Part shown: piece by piece, positions 1-8,749 of the stretch
How the letters are laid out: the number at the start of each line of letters is the position of its first letter
Position numbering within the stretch: the stretch's first letter is position 1
From: JASHPR01 sp963833885
GTDB lineage: Bacteria; Actinomycetota; Actinomycetes; Streptosporangiales; Streptosporangiaceae
Direction of reading: 5' to 3'
DNA length: 64,000 nucleotides
NCBI GenBank assembly: GCA_963833885.1
Contig: CAWHZU010000007.1
Coordinates: 62,001-126,000 of the forward strand
Translations under genes and position numbers: made by a program
The notes under the pieces: model-generated
Seen by the model: the letters and a program-made list of their open reading frames with translations, nothing else
The model's database searches: none
Told to the model about the DNA's origin: nothing

Positions 1-1414
1 GGGCCAGCACGTCGAGCGGGTTGCGCGGCATGCGCAGCGCCTCGATCGCGCCGTCCAGCATTCGCCTGGCCACGACCGTCGCCTGCACCAGGTCGCCCTG
101 GTACTTGGGGAAGATCAGGCCACGGGAGATGTCGCCGACGTTGTGGCCCGCGCGCCCGGTGCGCTGCAGCCCGCTGGCCACCGACGGCGGCGCCTCCACC
201 TGGATGACCAGGTCAACCGCGCCCATGTCGATGCCGAGCTCCAGGCTGGACGTGGCAACAACGGCCGGCAGCCGCCCCGCCTTCAGCGCCTCCTCGATCT
301 GGGAGCGCTCCTGCCGGGACACCGAGCCGTGGTGCGCGCGGGCGACCTCGGCGGGCGCGCCTTGGGCTCCGCCGGACTGGGCCATCACCTCGGCAGGGGA
401 GCGGGGCGGGGCGCCGTTGCTCCCGGCCCGCTCCTCGGCCCGCTCGGCGGCGAGCTCGTTGAGCCTGGCGCAGAGCCGCTCGGCGAGGCGCCGCGAGTTC
501 GCGAAGACGATCGTGGACCGGTGCGCCTCGATCTCGTCGAGCACGCGCTCCTCGACGTGCGGCCAGATCGAGCGCCGTCGCACTGGGTCGTCCGGGTGCT
601 CGTCGTCTGGTGCCCCGGCGGCGGTCTCCAGGTCGGCCATGTCCTCGACGGGGACCACGATCTGCAGGTCGAGCCGCTTGTCGCTGGGCGGCGCCGCGAT
701 CGTGACCGGTCGGCTGCCGCCGAGGAACGCGGCCACCTCCTCCGGCGGCCGCACGGTCGCGGACAGCCCAATCCGTTGTGCCGGCCCTCGCTCTGCCGCC
801 TCCTCGCGCGTCTCCTCACGCAAGGCATCCAGGCGCTCGAGGGAGAGGGCCAGGTGCGCGCCGCGCTTGCCGCCCGCCAGCGCGTGCACCTCGTCGATGA
901 TCACGGTCTCCACATTGCGGAGGGTCTCCCTGGCCTGGGAGGTGAGCAGCAGGAACAGCGACTCGGGCGTGGTGATCAGGATGTCCGGAGGCTGGCCGGC
1001 CAGCTTGCGGCGCTCGTCGGCGGCGGTGTCGCCGGTGCGTACGCCGACCCGGATGTCGGGCTCGGCCAGGCCGAGGCGCCTGGCGGCCTGGCCCACCCCG
1101 GCCAGCGGTGAGCGCAGGTTGCGCTCGATGTCCACGGCCAGGGCCTTCAACGGCGAGATGTACAGCACCCGGCAGCGCTGCCGCGGATCCGCCGGCACCG
1201 GCTCGGTGGCCAGCTTGTCGATCGCCCACAGGAACGCGGCCAGCGTCTTTCCCGACCCGGTCGGCGCGATCACCAGCGTGTTCTCGCCCCGGCCGATCGC
1301 TGCCCACGCCTCAGCCTGCGCCGGGGTCGGCCCGGCGAACGCGTCGCCGAACCAGGCCCTGGTCGCCTCGCTGAAGCCGGGCACCAGGCCGGTGACCGGT
1401 GTGCGGACAGACAT
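1..1414 (-). CDS. lhr: Lhr-type superfamily 2 ATP-dependent helicase, N-terminal part (gene runs off the window start)
   Basis: Reading the minus strand from ATG at 1414 gives MSVRTPVTGLVPGF and an uninterrupted frame to base 1. A Q-motif-like segment (PTPAQAEAW) precedes Walker A PTGSGKT at residues 51-57. DEVH sits near residue 170, followed by the SAT motif (GLSATVRPPEEV) and a RecA2 domain with a QRTGRAGHN motif VI. This is the layout of Lhr (large helicase-related) proteins, SF2 enzymes that unwind DNA or RNA-DNA hybrids and are linked to repair. Full-length Lhr proteins are about 1,500 aa, so roughly a third is visible. It diverges from the acyl-CoA ligase at 1615. The long opposite-strand open frame at 21-1535 is its shadow. 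Family sure; substrate not inferable. Confidence 0.9.
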   Translation of the reverse strand, partial: MSVRTPVTGLVPGFSEATRAWFGDAFAGPTPAQAEAWAAIGRGENTLVIAPTGSGKTLAAFLWAIDKLATEPVPADPRQRCRVLYISPLKALAVDIERNLRSPLAGVGQAARRLGLAEPDIRVGVRTGDTAADERRKLAGQPPDILITTPESLFLLLTSQARETLRNVETVIIDEVHALAGGKRGAHLALSLERLDALREETREEAAERGPAQRIGLSATVRPPEEVAAFLGGSRPVTIAAPPSDKRLDLQIVVPVEDMADLETAAGAPDDEHPDDPVRRRSIWPHVEERVLDEIEAHRSTIVFANSRRLAERLCARLNELAAERAEERAGSNGAPPRSPAEVMAQSGGAQGAPAEVARAHHGSVSRQERSQIEEALKAGRLPAVVATSSLELGIDMGAVDLVIQVEAPPSVASGLQRTGRAGHNVGDISRGLIFPKYQGDLVQATVVARRMLDGAIEALRMPRNPLDVLA

Positions 1415-1614
1415 ACATCCATCCTGCCTTGCCCCACCGACAGCCCGAGCCAACAGCCCGCGCCGGATGGATGCACCGATGGGCTCCCTAGAGCACGGCC
1501 AGCGGTACATCGATAGCCCCGGTCGGCGTGGCTAGGCCCTATTGATTCGGCCGATCCGGGGGGAAGATGCTGAAGGGGCTGCATTGGCGCAGCTGCCCGG
1601 TCTGGGGAGGCGAT

Positions 1615-3102
1615 ATGGCGAGTCTGACCTCGGTGTTGCGGCAGGCGGCCGCCGACCATGCTGACCGCCCGGCAGTGCGCATGGACGCGGAGGTGCTGAC
1701 CTACGCGGACTTGTGGGATGCCGCCGCCCGCGTGGCCGGGCTGCTGGCAACGCTCGGCGTGGAGCCGGGCGACCGGGTCGGCATCATGCTGCCGAACGTG
1801 CCCGCGTTCCCGATCGCCTACTACGGCACGCTCGCCGCCGGAGGCGTGGTGGTGCCGATGAACCCGCTGCTCAAGAGCCGTGAGGTCGCCTACTACCTGG
1901 GCGATTCGGGCGCAAAGGTGCTGTTCGCCTGGCACGGCGCGGCCGGCGAGGCCGCTAAGGGAGCCGCCGATACCGGCGCCAGGGTCGTGGACGTCGCCGA
2001 CCCACTGCTCACGCTCGCTGACCAGGATCCCGCGCCGGTCACCGCGGACCGCGGCGACGACGACGATGCCGTGATCCTCTACACATCGGGCACCACCGGC
2101 AGGCCCAAGGGCGCCGAGCTGACTCACGCGAACCTCACCCGCAACGCCGAGCTGACCGCGACCACCCTGCTGAAGAGCAGCACGGGTGACGTGGTGATGG
2201 GCTGCCTGCCGCTGTTCCACGTGTTCGGCCTCACCTGCGGGCTGAACGCGACGGTCACGGCCGGCAGCACGCTGACGCTGCTGCCCAGGTTCGACCCAGG
2301 CAAGGCCCTGGAGATCATCCAGCGTGACCGGGTCACGATCTTCGAGGGCGTGCCCACGATGTACGCGGCCATGCTGCACCACACCGGCGAGCGGCCGGAC
2401 GTCTCGTCGCTGCGGCTGTGCGTCTCCGGCGGCGCGGCCATGCCGGTTGAGGTGCTGCGCGGGTTCGAGGACACCTTCGGCTGCATCATTCTCGAGGGCT
2501 ACGGCCTGTCCGAAACCTCCCCGGTCGCCTCGTTCAACCATCCGGACAAGGTGCGCAAGCCCGGCTCGATCGGCACGCCGATCGCGGGGGTCGAGATGCG
2601 CCTGATCGACGCCGACGGCGCGGACGTGCCGCCCGGCGAGGTCGGCGAGATCGCGATCAGGGGCCACAACGTGATGAAGGGGTACTGGGGCAGGCCGGAC
2701 GCCACCGCCGAGGCCATCCAAGACGGCTGGTTCCGCACCGGCGACCTCGCCAGGGTCGACGAGGACGGCTACTACTACATCGTCGACCGGAAGAAGGACC
2801 TGATCATCCGCGGCGGGTACAACGTCTACCCGCGCGAGATCGAGGAGGTGCTCTACGAGCATCCGGACGTCGCCGAGGCGGCGGTGATCGGGATCCCGCA
2901 TCCCGAGCTTGGCGAGGACGTGGGCGCCGCGGTGAAGCTCAAGCCGGGCGGCACGGCCACGCCCGCCGACCTGCGCGCCTTCGCCAGGGAACGGGTCGCC
3001 GCGTACAAGTACCCGCGCCACATCTGGATCGTCGATGACCTGCCCAAGGGGCCGACCGGCAAGATCCTGCGCCGTGAGGTGCAGCCGCCGCAGGACCTGT
3101 GA
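1615..3102 (+). CDS. AMP-forming acyl-CoA ligase (fatty acid / hydroxy-fatty acid--CoA ligase)
   Basis: A 495-aa ANL-superfamily adenylate-forming enzyme that activates a carboxylic acid to acyl-AMP and then acyl-CoA. The phosphate-binding motif YTSGTTGRPKG is near residue 160, followed by GYGLSETSP, the A7 region GWFRTGDLARVDEDGYYY and the C-terminal PTGKILRRE lysine motif. The ATG at 1615 is chosen because GGGGAGG lies just upstream (1604-1610); the frame also opens earlier at 1567. Its stop overlaps the start of the PHA synthase, so the two are probably co-transcribed. That context suggests it supplies (3-hydroxy)acyl-CoA from free fatty acids or recycled PHA monomers; this is inference, and a general long- or medium-chain fatty-acyl-CoA ligase is the conservative call. 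Confidence 0.88.
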   Translation: MASLTSVLRQAAADHADRPAVRMDAEVLTYADLWDAAARVAGLLATLGVEPGDRVGIMLPNVPAFPIAYYGTLAAGGVVVPMNPLLKSREVAYYLGDSGAKVLFAWHGAAGEAAKGAADTGARVVDVADPLLTLADQDPAPVTADRGDDDDAVILYTSGTTGRPKGAELTHANLTRNAELTATTLLKSSTGDVVMGCLPLFHVFGLTCGLNATVTAGSTLTLLPRFDPGKALEIIQRDRVTIFEGVPTMYAAMLHHTGERPDVSSLRLCVSGGAAMPVEVLRGFEDTFGCIILEGYGLSETSPVASFNHPDKVRKPGSIGTPIAGVEMRLIDADGADVPPGEVGEIAIRGHNVMKGYWGRPDATAEAIQDGWFRTGDLARVDEDGYYYIVDRKKDLIIRGGYNVYPREIEEVLYEHPDVAEAAVIGIPHPELGEDVGAAVKLKPGGTATPADLRAFARERVAAYKYPRHIWIVDDLPKGPTGKILRREVQPPQDL

Positions 3103-4820
3103 TGACCGCCAACGCCGAGGACCGGTCCGCGGAGTTCCCGTCCGCCGCCGACGCGGCCGGCGCACTTGACCTGCTGCTGTCCGCCGCGGCGCTGGGCACG
3201 ACCCGGATGCTGCGCCCGGATGCCGCCACGCTGCGCCTGGCGCTTGGGCTTGCCCGCCGGCCGCAAACGTTTGCCCGGCGAATGAGCGGGCTGACCGCCG
3301 AACTCGCGAAGATCGCGATCGGGGATTCGCAGGTCGCGCCGGGCAAGCGGGACCGGCGGTTCCGCGATCCGGAGTGGACCAGCAATCCGCTGCTCAGGCG
3401 TGCCATGCAGGCTTACCTCGCCGCCGGGCAGACCGCCGATGCGCTCCTGTCCGACGCGGAGCTGAGCTGGCGCGACAGCGAGCGAATCAAGCTTTTGGCC
3501 CTGAACGTTAACGCCGCCGCTTCGCCGAGCAACAATCCGCTGGTCAATCCAGCCGCGTTCCGCGCGGTGCGCGAGAGCGGCGGCCGCAGCGCCCTGCGCG
3601 GGGCCCGGGCGCTCGTCGCCGACCTGGCAGCGCCGCCGCGCGTGCCGAGCATGGTGGCCCCGGACGCGTTCGAGGTCGGCGTGGACCTCGCGGTGACACC
3701 CGGAGCCGTGGTGGCCAGGTCCGAGGCCTGCGAGCTGATCCAGTACCGGCCGGTCACGCCCACGGTGCACCGGTTCCCGCTGCTGATCGTCCCGCCGATG
3801 ATCAACAAGTTCTACATCACCGACCTGGCCCCCGGCCGCAGCATGGTCGAGTACCTGGTCGGGCAGGGCCAGCAGGTCTTCGTGATCTCGTGGCGCAACC
3901 CGGACGCCCGGCACCGGAACTGGGGCCTGGACACCTACGGCAGCGCGGTGGTGCAGGCCCTGGACGCCGTGCTGGCCATCTGCGAGGCGCCCGAGGCCAG
4001 CATCTGCGCGCTCTGCTCGGGCGGCGTGATCTCGTCGATGGTCGCCGCGCAGCTGAGCGCGACTGGGCAGCTGGACCGGCTGGCCAGCCTGTGCCTGGGC
4101 GTGACCGTCCTTAACCAGGCTCGCGCGGGCACGGCGGCCGCGATGATCGACGAGCGCACCGCGGCGGCGGCGATCCTCGCCTCGGCCCAGCGCGGCTACC
4201 TGGACGGCCGCGCGCTCGCCGAGGTGTTCGCCTGGCTCAGGCCGGACGACCTCATCTGGAACTACTGGGTGAACAACTACCTGCAGGGCCGGACCCCGCC
4301 GCCGTTCGACATCCTGTACTGGAACGCGGACACCACGCGGCTGCCCGCCGCACTGCACCGCGAGTTCATCGAGCTGGCCCTGTCCAACGCGCTGACCAAG
4401 CCGGGCGAAGCCACGATGCTCGGTTCCGCCGTCGACCTGTCCAGGGTCGCCGTCGACAGCTACGTCGTGGCGGGCATCGCCGATCATCTGTGCCCCTGGC
4501 AGTCGTGCTACGCCAGCACCCGCCTGCTCGGCGGGAGCTCCCGGTTCGTGCTGTCCACCAGCGGCCACATCGCCTCGATGGTCAACCCGCCGTCGAACCC
4601 TAAGGCGACGTTCCAGACCGCGCCGGACAGCCGGGACTACCCGGCCGACCCGGGCGAGTGGCTGAGCCGGGCACAGACCGAGGCGGGCAGCTGGTGGCCG
4701 GATTACGGGTCCTGGCTCGCGCAGCGCAGCGGCGGCGAAAAGGAGCGCCCGGACAGGCTGGGCGGCGGCGGGTTCCGGCCGGGCGAGCTGGCCCCCGGCG
4801 GCTACGTTCTCGACCGGTGA
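3102..4820 (+). CDS. phaC: Poly(3-hydroxyalkanoate) synthase, PhaC-like
   Basis: A 572-aa alpha/beta-hydrolase-fold protein with the organisation of class I/II PHA synthases, which polymerise (R)-3-hydroxyacyl-CoA into storage granules. The lipase-box-like motif has cysteine as nucleophile (LCSGG, Cys305). The candidate acid is Asp461 (GIADHLCPW) and the base His489 (TSGHIASM). The N-terminal half contains the PhaC signature region NPLLRRAMQAYL and NPLVNPAAFRAVRESGG. The length matches the family (about 560-590 aa). ATG at 3102 shares one base with the TGA of the acyl-CoA ligase; GTG at 3099 is the alternative. Four bases separate it from the depolymerase gene. Monomer chain length (short or medium) cannot be read from sequence, although the neighbouring depolymerase resembles medium-chain enzymes. 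Confidence 0.9.
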   Translation: MTANAEDRSAEFPSAADAAGALDLLLSAAALGTTRMLRPDAATLRLALGLARRPQTFARRMSGLTAELAKIAIGDSQVAPGKRDRRFRDPEWTSNPLLRRAMQAYLAAGQTADALLSDAELSWRDSERIKLLALNVNAAASPSNNPLVNPAAFRAVRESGGRSALRGARALVADLAAPPRVPSMVAPDAFEVGVDLAVTPGAVVARSEACELIQYRPVTPTVHRFPLLIVPPMINKFYITDLAPGRSMVEYLVGQGQQVFVISWRNPDARHRNWGLDTYGSAVVQALDAVLAICEAPEASICALCSGGVISSMVAAQLSATGQLDRLASLCLGVTVLNQARAGTAAAMIDERTAAAAILASAQRGYLDGRALAEVFAWLRPDDLIWNYWVNNYLQGRTPPPFDILYWNADTTRLPAALHREFIELALSNALTKPGEATMLGSAVDLSRVAVDSYVVAGIADHLCPWQSCYASTRLLGGSSRFVLSTSGHIASMVNPPSNPKATFQTAPDSRDYPADPGEWLSRAQTEAGSWWPDYGSWLAQRSGGEKERPDRLGGGGFRPGELAPGGYVLDR

Positions 4821-4824
4821 GCCG

Positions 4825-5712
4825 ATGCGGCCACGCAAGCCCGCGGCCCAGCCGGGCAATGAGACGATCCGCAGCATCGCGGTCGACGGCCAGCAGCTCC
4901 GGGTTGCCGTGCGGCAGGGGAGCCAGGGCGGGACCCCGTTGCTGCTCATCAACGGGATCGGCGCCAGCCTGGACCTGCTGCAGCCGTTCGTCGATGCGCT
5001 CCGCCCATCCCTGGGGGTGATCCGTTTCGACGTCCCCGGTGTCGGCGGCTCGCCGGTCTCGGCCCTGCCTTACCGCTTTACCGGCCTGTGCCGGATGATC
5101 GCGCGGATGCTGTCAGTGCTCGGCCACGAGCGGGCCGATGTGCTCGGCATCTCGTGGGGCGGCGGGGTCGCCCAGCACTTCGCCGCGTTCCAGCGGTCAC
5201 GGTGCCGCCGGCTCGTGCTGGTCAGCACCGCGACCGGCGCGATCATGGTTCCGGCCAGGCCCGGGGTGCTGATCCGGATGGTCACCCCGCGGCGCTACCT
5301 GGACTCGGGCTACCTCAAGAGCGTGGCCGGCGACCTGTACGGCGGATCGGCGCGCACCGACCCGGCGGGGGTGGCCACGGCGATGCACGCACGCAGCCGC
5401 GTCGGGCCGCCGCACGGCTACCTGTACCAGCTCACCGCAGGGCTCGGCTGGACGAGCCTGCCGTTCCTGCCGCTGCTGCGGCAGCCGACGCTCATCATGT
5501 CCGGCAATGACGACCCGATCATCCCGCTGGCCAACGCGCGCCTGATGCACCGGCTGATCTCGGGTTCCCGGCTGCACGTTTACCACGGCGGCCATCTGGC
5601 GCTGGTGACCGAGGCGGCACAGCTCGCGCCGGTGGTCGAGCGCTTCCTCGCCGAGGCCGACGAGGGCGCGGCCGGAACCGACGGCCGCGGACCCGGGAGA
5701 TCAACACGCTGA
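4825..5712 (+). CDS. phaZ: Intracellular poly(3-hydroxyalkanoate) depolymerase (alpha/beta hydrolase)
   Basis: A 295-aa alpha/beta hydrolase that aligns by eye along its length with the Pseudomonas intracellular medium-chain PHA depolymerase (compared from memory): LLLINGIGASLDLLQPFV, FDVPGVGGS, a GISWGG nucleophile elbow with Ser110, ATGAIMVPARPGVL, an acidic DDP segment and a terminal GGHL histidine. It releases hydroxyacids from intracellular granules. It starts 4 bp after phaC and ends the acyl-CoA ligase-phaC-phaZ unit, followed by a strong hairpin at 5723-5774. The last 20 or so residues (Gly/Arg-rich) are not conserved. The granule polymer is assumed to be the product of the neighbouring PhaC. 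Confidence 0.87.
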   Translation: MRPRKPAAQPGNETIRSIAVDGQQLRVAVRQGSQGGTPLLLINGIGASLDLLQPFVDALRPSLGVIRFDVPGVGGSPVSALPYRFTGLCRMIARMLSVLGHERADVLGISWGGGVAQHFAAFQRSRCRRLVLVSTATGAIMVPARPGVLIRMVTPRRYLDSGYLKSVAGDLYGGSARTDPAGVATAMHARSRVGPPHGYLYQLTAGLGWTSLPFLPLLRQPTLIMSGNDDPIIPLANARLMHRLISGSRLHVYHGGHLALVTEAAQLAPVVERFLAEADEGAAGTDGRGPGRSTR

Positions 5713-5722
5713 TCGTCGGAAG

Positions 5723-5774
5723 GGCCGTCACCGGCGCCTGTGCCTTCGGATGAGGCACGGCGCCGGTGACGGCC
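5723..5774. terminator. Bidirectional hairpin terminator between phaZ and the symporter gene
   Basis: Arms of about 21-22 bases pair (GGCCGTCACCGGCGCC facing GGCGCCGGTGACGGCC, extended by TGTGCC/GGCAC with one bulge) around a 9-base loop (TTCGGATGA). It lies exactly between two convergent genes. No strong U-tract follows, which is common for actinobacterial terminators. Confidence 0.8.
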
Positions 5775-5800
5775 GGGGGCGGGCGCGCCCGCGTGGAGGG

Positions 5801-7447
5801 TTATGCCGTCGGAGTGCCGGTTCCGGTTCCGGCCGCGGCAGGAACCGGCTCGGCCTCTCCGTCCTCGGGGTCGTAGTAGTAGTGGCTCGGCTGGGTCTCG
5901 TCGGTACCGGCGGGCAGCTTGACCGCGTTGAAGATGAACGTGAGCACGACCGTGACCACGAAGTTCACGATCAGAGCGGCGAACCCGATATAGATGGTGT
6001 GGCTCAGGATAGGGGCGATGGGAGAGCCGAAGTGATTCTGGCCGCTGCCCGGCGTCCGCCACGCCTCGATCGTGCCGTAGACCATCCCGGCCAGCCAGCC
6101 GATGATCAGCGCCCAGCGATGGAACCAGCGCGTGTACAGGCCGACCAGGATCGCGGGGAAGGTCTGCAGGATCCACAGGCCGCCGAGGAGCTGCAGGTTG
6201 ATCGAGAACGTCTTGCTCAGCTCGAGGGCGAAGAGCAGCGCGCCGGCCTTCATGACCAGCGAAGCCCAGCGGGCCGCCGCGGTCTCCTCCCGTGGGCTGG
6301 CATTCGGTCTGAAGAACTCCTTGTAGATGTTGCGGCTGAACAGGTTCGCCGCGGCGATCGACATGATGGCAGCGGGCACGAGCGCGCCGATGATGATCGC
6401 CGAGTAGCCGATCCCGGCGAACCAACTCGGGAACAGGTGCTGGAACAGCAGCGGCACGGCCAGGTCGGTGTTGTCCCCGGCGGACTTGACGCCCGCGGTC
6501 ACCGCCGGCGTAGCCAGCGCCATATAGCCGAACAGCGCGATCAAGCCGAGCATCAGCGTGTAGGCGGGTAGCGCGGCGAGGTTGCGCCTGACAACGTCGC
6601 GCCGCTTGGTGGCGAGTACCCCGGTGATGATGTGCGGGTACATGAACAGCGCCAGCGCCGAGCCGAGCGCGAGGGTGGCGAAGGCCCACTCGCCGGCCGG
6701 CGTCTCGACGAGACTGCCGCGTGGTTTTCCGGTGTCGGGATTGATCGTCTTCAGATGGGCCGCCGAGGCGCCGAAGATGTGTCCCCAGCCGCCGATCCTG
6801 GCCGGTATGTACAGGATCGCGACGATCACGGTCACGTACACCAGCGTGTCCTTGATGAACGCGATCATGGCCGGGGCGCGCAGCCCGGCCAGGAAGGTGT
6901 AGGCGGCGAGGATGACGAACGCGATGATCAGGGGCAGGTCCTTGATGAACGCGTTGCCCGAGCTGGGGTTGACGCCGAGCACGATCAGCACGGACTCGAT
7001 GCCGACGAGCTGCAGCGCGATGTACGGCATTGTGGCCAGGATCCCGGTGAACGCCACGGCGAGGCCCAGGCCCCGCGAGCCGTACCGGCCCCGGATGAAG
7101 TCGGCGGGCGTGACGTAGTTGTGCCGTCGGGCGACCGACCATAGCCGCGGCACGAAGATGAACACGATCGGGAACGTCATGACCGAGTAGGACAGCGCGT
7201 AGAACCCGTAGGCACCGGTGGCGTACACCAGAGCGGGGACGGCGATGAACGTGTAGGCGGTGTAGATGTCGCCGCCGAGCAGGAACCAGCTGATGAACCC
7301 GCCGAACCCGCGTCCGCCGAGGCCCCACTGGTGGAGGTTGAGCAGGTCCTCGGCCGGGCGCCACCTAGCCGCGGCGAACCCGGCCACGGTGACGAGCAGG
7401 AAGCAGACTAAGACGATCGTGAACGCAACCGCGTTGACGTGGCTCAC
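5801..7447 (-). CDS. Sodium:solute symporter (SSS family), probable monocarboxylate transporter
   Basis: A 548-aa polytopic protein with about 13 hydrophobic segments. The SSS-family core is visible: GGRGFGGFISWFLLGGDIYTAYTF near residues 45-65 and IIIGALVPAAIMSIAAANLFSRN in the second half. The closest recalled relatives are MctP/MctC-type permeases for pyruvate, acetate, propionate or other monocarboxylates; the exact substrate is inferred. The GTG start at 7447 overlaps the TGA of the small DUF3311 gene (GTGA), the usual two-gene arrangement for this symporter group. The C-terminus is acidic with a Gly-Thr tail. The gene converges on phaZ with a shared hairpin. Confidence 0.88.
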   Translation of the reverse strand: MSHVNAVAFTIVLVCFLLVTVAGFAAARWRPAEDLLNLHQWGLGGRGFGGFISWFLLGGDIYTAYTFIAVPALVYATGAYGFYALSYSVMTFPIVFIFVPRLWSVARRHNYVTPADFIRGRYGSRGLGLAVAFTGILATMPYIALQLVGIESVLIVLGVNPSSGNAFIKDLPLIIAFVILAAYTFLAGLRAPAMIAFIKDTLVYVTVIVAILYIPARIGGWGHIFGASAAHLKTINPDTGKPRGSLVETPAGEWAFATLALGSALALFMYPHIITGVLATKRRDVVRRNLAALPAYTLMLGLIALFGYMALATPAVTAGVKSAGDNTDLAVPLLFQHLFPSWFAGIGYSAIIIGALVPAAIMSIAAANLFSRNIYKEFFRPNASPREETAAARWASLVMKAGALLFALELSKTFSINLQLLGGLWILQTFPAILVGLYTRWFHRWALIIGWLAGMVYGTIEAWRTPGSGQNHFGSPIAPILSHTIYIGFAALIVNFVVTVVLTFIFNAVKLPAGTDETQPSHYYYDPEDGEAEPVPAAAGTGTGTPTA

Positions 7448-7710
7448 CTGGCCACCTCCCCGTTCCCGCCCGCGGCGCCCGCGCTAGGCGCTGGCTTGGT
7501 TCGCAGCAGCAGGAAGGTGCTCCCGCAGAGGATGGCGGTCACCGGAACCAGGACGAGCAGGTACCAGTAGAAGAACGGGAAGGCTCCCCATTTGGGGGTG
7601 GTGCGCGCGTAGATCGGTACGAGCAGCGGCAGGGCGATCGCAACCACGATCAAGATCGTGGCGATCACCCATACTGCGGGGCTCCTGCGGGGGGGACTGG
7701 ACTGGGCCAT
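7444..7710 (-). CDS. DUF3311 small membrane protein, partner of the SSS symporter
   Basis: An 88-aa protein with two transmembrane segments: WVIATILIVVAIALPLLVPIYA (about residues 13-34) and FFYWYLLVLVPVTAILCGSTFLL (about 45-68). The TTPKWGAFPFFYWY stretch between them is typical of DUF3311. Start ATG at 7710 is preceded by AGAGGA at suitable spacing; an in-frame extension to 7839 exists but lacks an SD. DUF3311 proteins usually precede SSS symporters and are presumed accessory subunits. Here the stop overlaps the symporter start by 4 bases, implying translational coupling. Confidence 0.85.
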   Translation of the reverse strand: MAQSSPPRRSPAVWVIATILIVVAIALPLLVPIYARTTPKWGAFPFFYWYLLVLVPVTAILCGSTFLLLRTKPAPSAGAAGGNGEVAR

Positions 7711-7949
7711 CGCATTCCTCTCAGGGGGTAGGTGATGCGCGCTGACGGCCTGTCCCCTCCCCGAAACCAGGCCGCGGCGTGCAAACGAATGCGCTATGAC
7801 ATTTTTCACAATGGTGCATCCTCTCGGCCTGCCCGGCAATAGGGCGTTTCCGGGTCGTTACGGGCCTGCCATCGTGGATGAAGCCTTCCCGGGCGGCCCC
7901 CGCCGGGCTGACGCTGGTCTGCGACGTGGCCGGCCACGTACCCCACGGG

Positions 7950-7964
7950 TAACCTTTCGGGGTG
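7950..7964 (+). promoter_or_regulatory. Probable leaderless promoter of the DUF3046 gene
   Basis: TAACCT (7950-7955) fits the actinobacterial TANNNT -10 element and lies 6 bases before the GTG at 7962, so transcription would begin at or next to the start codon. No clear -35 element is visible and no Shine-Dalgarno sequence precedes the gene. Confidence 0.45.
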
Positions 7965-8156
7965 CGTCTCACTGTCTTCTGGGAACGGATGCGCGCGCAG
8001 TTCGGGGAGACCTACGCGGAGAGCGTGGCCAAGGACCAGGTGCTCGCCGACCTCGGCGATCGCACCGTTAACCAGGCGCTCGCCGACGGCGTGGATGCCA
8101 AAACCGTCTGGCGCGCCGTCTGCGACTCCTTCGACGTCCCCCATCGGCTGCGCTGA
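7962..8156 (+). CDS. DUF3046 domain small protein
   Basis: A 64-aa protein spanning almost the entire DUF3046 domain: MRLTVFWERMRAQFGETYAES, then DQVLADLGDRTVNQALADGVD and a C-terminal WRAVCDSFDVPHRLR. DUF3046 proteins are found in actinobacteria, typically near recA, as here; the function is unknown. The final codons are part of a 51-52 bp imperfect tandem duplication (8128-8230) that also covers the next start codon. Confidence 0.85.
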   Translation: MRLTVFWERMRAQFGETYAESVAKDQVLADLGDRTVNQALADGVDAKTVWRAVCDSFDVPHRLR

Positions 8157-8230
8157 CCCGGTGAGTTCCCCAGGCCGTTCCTTCGACGTCCCGCAGCGGC
8201 TGTGCTGATCTGGTGGGTTCCCCAGGCCGT
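8128..8230 (+). repeat. Imperfect tandem duplication, 51-52 bp unit, at the DUF3046 / kinase junction
   Basis: Copy one (8128-8178) and copy two (8179-8230) share TCCTTCGACGTCCC at one end and GTTCCCCAGGCCGT at the other, with about six substitutions and one indel between. Copy one encodes the DUF3046 C-terminus; copy two carries the GTG used by the downstream kinase. Confidence 0.85.
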
Positions 8231-8749
8231 CGCGTGGTGCTGGTGTCCGGGGCCCCGGGCTCGGGCAAGACCAGCCTGGCGGTGCCGCTGGCGGCCGAAC
8301 TTGGGTTCGCCCTGCTGAGCAAGGACCGGATCAAGGAGACGCTGCACGACGGGCTCGGGGCGCCAGTGTCCGATCTGGCTTGGTCAAACCGGCTTGGGGC
8401 CGCCGCCATGGAACTGCTCTGGGCGCTGGCCGCCGACGCCCCGGCCGTGGTGCTCGAGGCGAACTTCCGGCCGCGCCACGCCTACGGGCGGAGCCGGATA
8501 TCCGCGCTCTCGGCGCGGCCGGTCGAGGTGAACTGCGTCTGCCCGCCCGAGCTTGCCGCCCGCCGCTATGCGGAGCGGACCGCGACCTCACACCCGGTGC
8601 ACGTGGTGACCAGCCTGACCCCGGAGATGCTCGCCGAGTTCGACCGGCCGGTGGGGATCGGGGAGCTGATCAGCGTCGACACCACCGCTCCCGTCGACGT
8701 CGCGGCCCTGGCCGAGCGCGTCCTGGCCAGCCTCTCGGCGCCCGTTTGA
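8213..8749 (+). CDS. P-loop ATPase / small-molecule kinase-like protein (AAA_33 / zeta-like fold)
   Basis: A 178-aa protein with Walker A GAPGSGKT at residues 13-20, LLSKDRIKETLHDG after the P-loop, VVLEANFRP (Walker-B-like) and an ELAARRYAER lid-type segment. This is the pattern of AAA_33-type kinases (chloramphenicol phosphotransferase, zeta toxin, polynucleotide-kinase-like). The substrate cannot be assigned. GTG at 8213 is the start and lies inside copy two of the tandem duplication; the equivalent GTG in copy one is not in frame. No antitoxin-like partner is adjacent, so a free toxin role is unlikely. Confidence 0.7.
   Translation: MGSPGRRVVLVSGAPGSGKTSLAVPLAAELGFALLSKDRIKETLHDGLGAPVSDLAWSNRLGAAAMELLWALAADAPAVVLEANFRPRHAYGRSRISALSARPVEVNCVCPPELAARRYAERTATSHPVHVVTSLTPEMLAEFDRPVGIGELISVDTTAPVDVAALAERVLASLSAPV

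Noticed and set aside
21..1535. Long plus-strand open frame over the lhr gene
   Set aside because: Antisense shadow of a frame with complete helicase motifs; Arg/Ser-rich composition typical of GC-rich shadows.
1270..4952. Large minus-strand open frames (631 and 699 codons) opposite the PHA cluster
   Set aside because: No domains, extreme Arg/His/Gly content; the plus-strand genes carry intact catalytic motifs.
8213..8749. Zeta-type toxin
   Set aside because: The P-loop kinase fold is shared, but no epsilon-like antitoxin is adjacent and the gene sits in a core recA neighbourhood.
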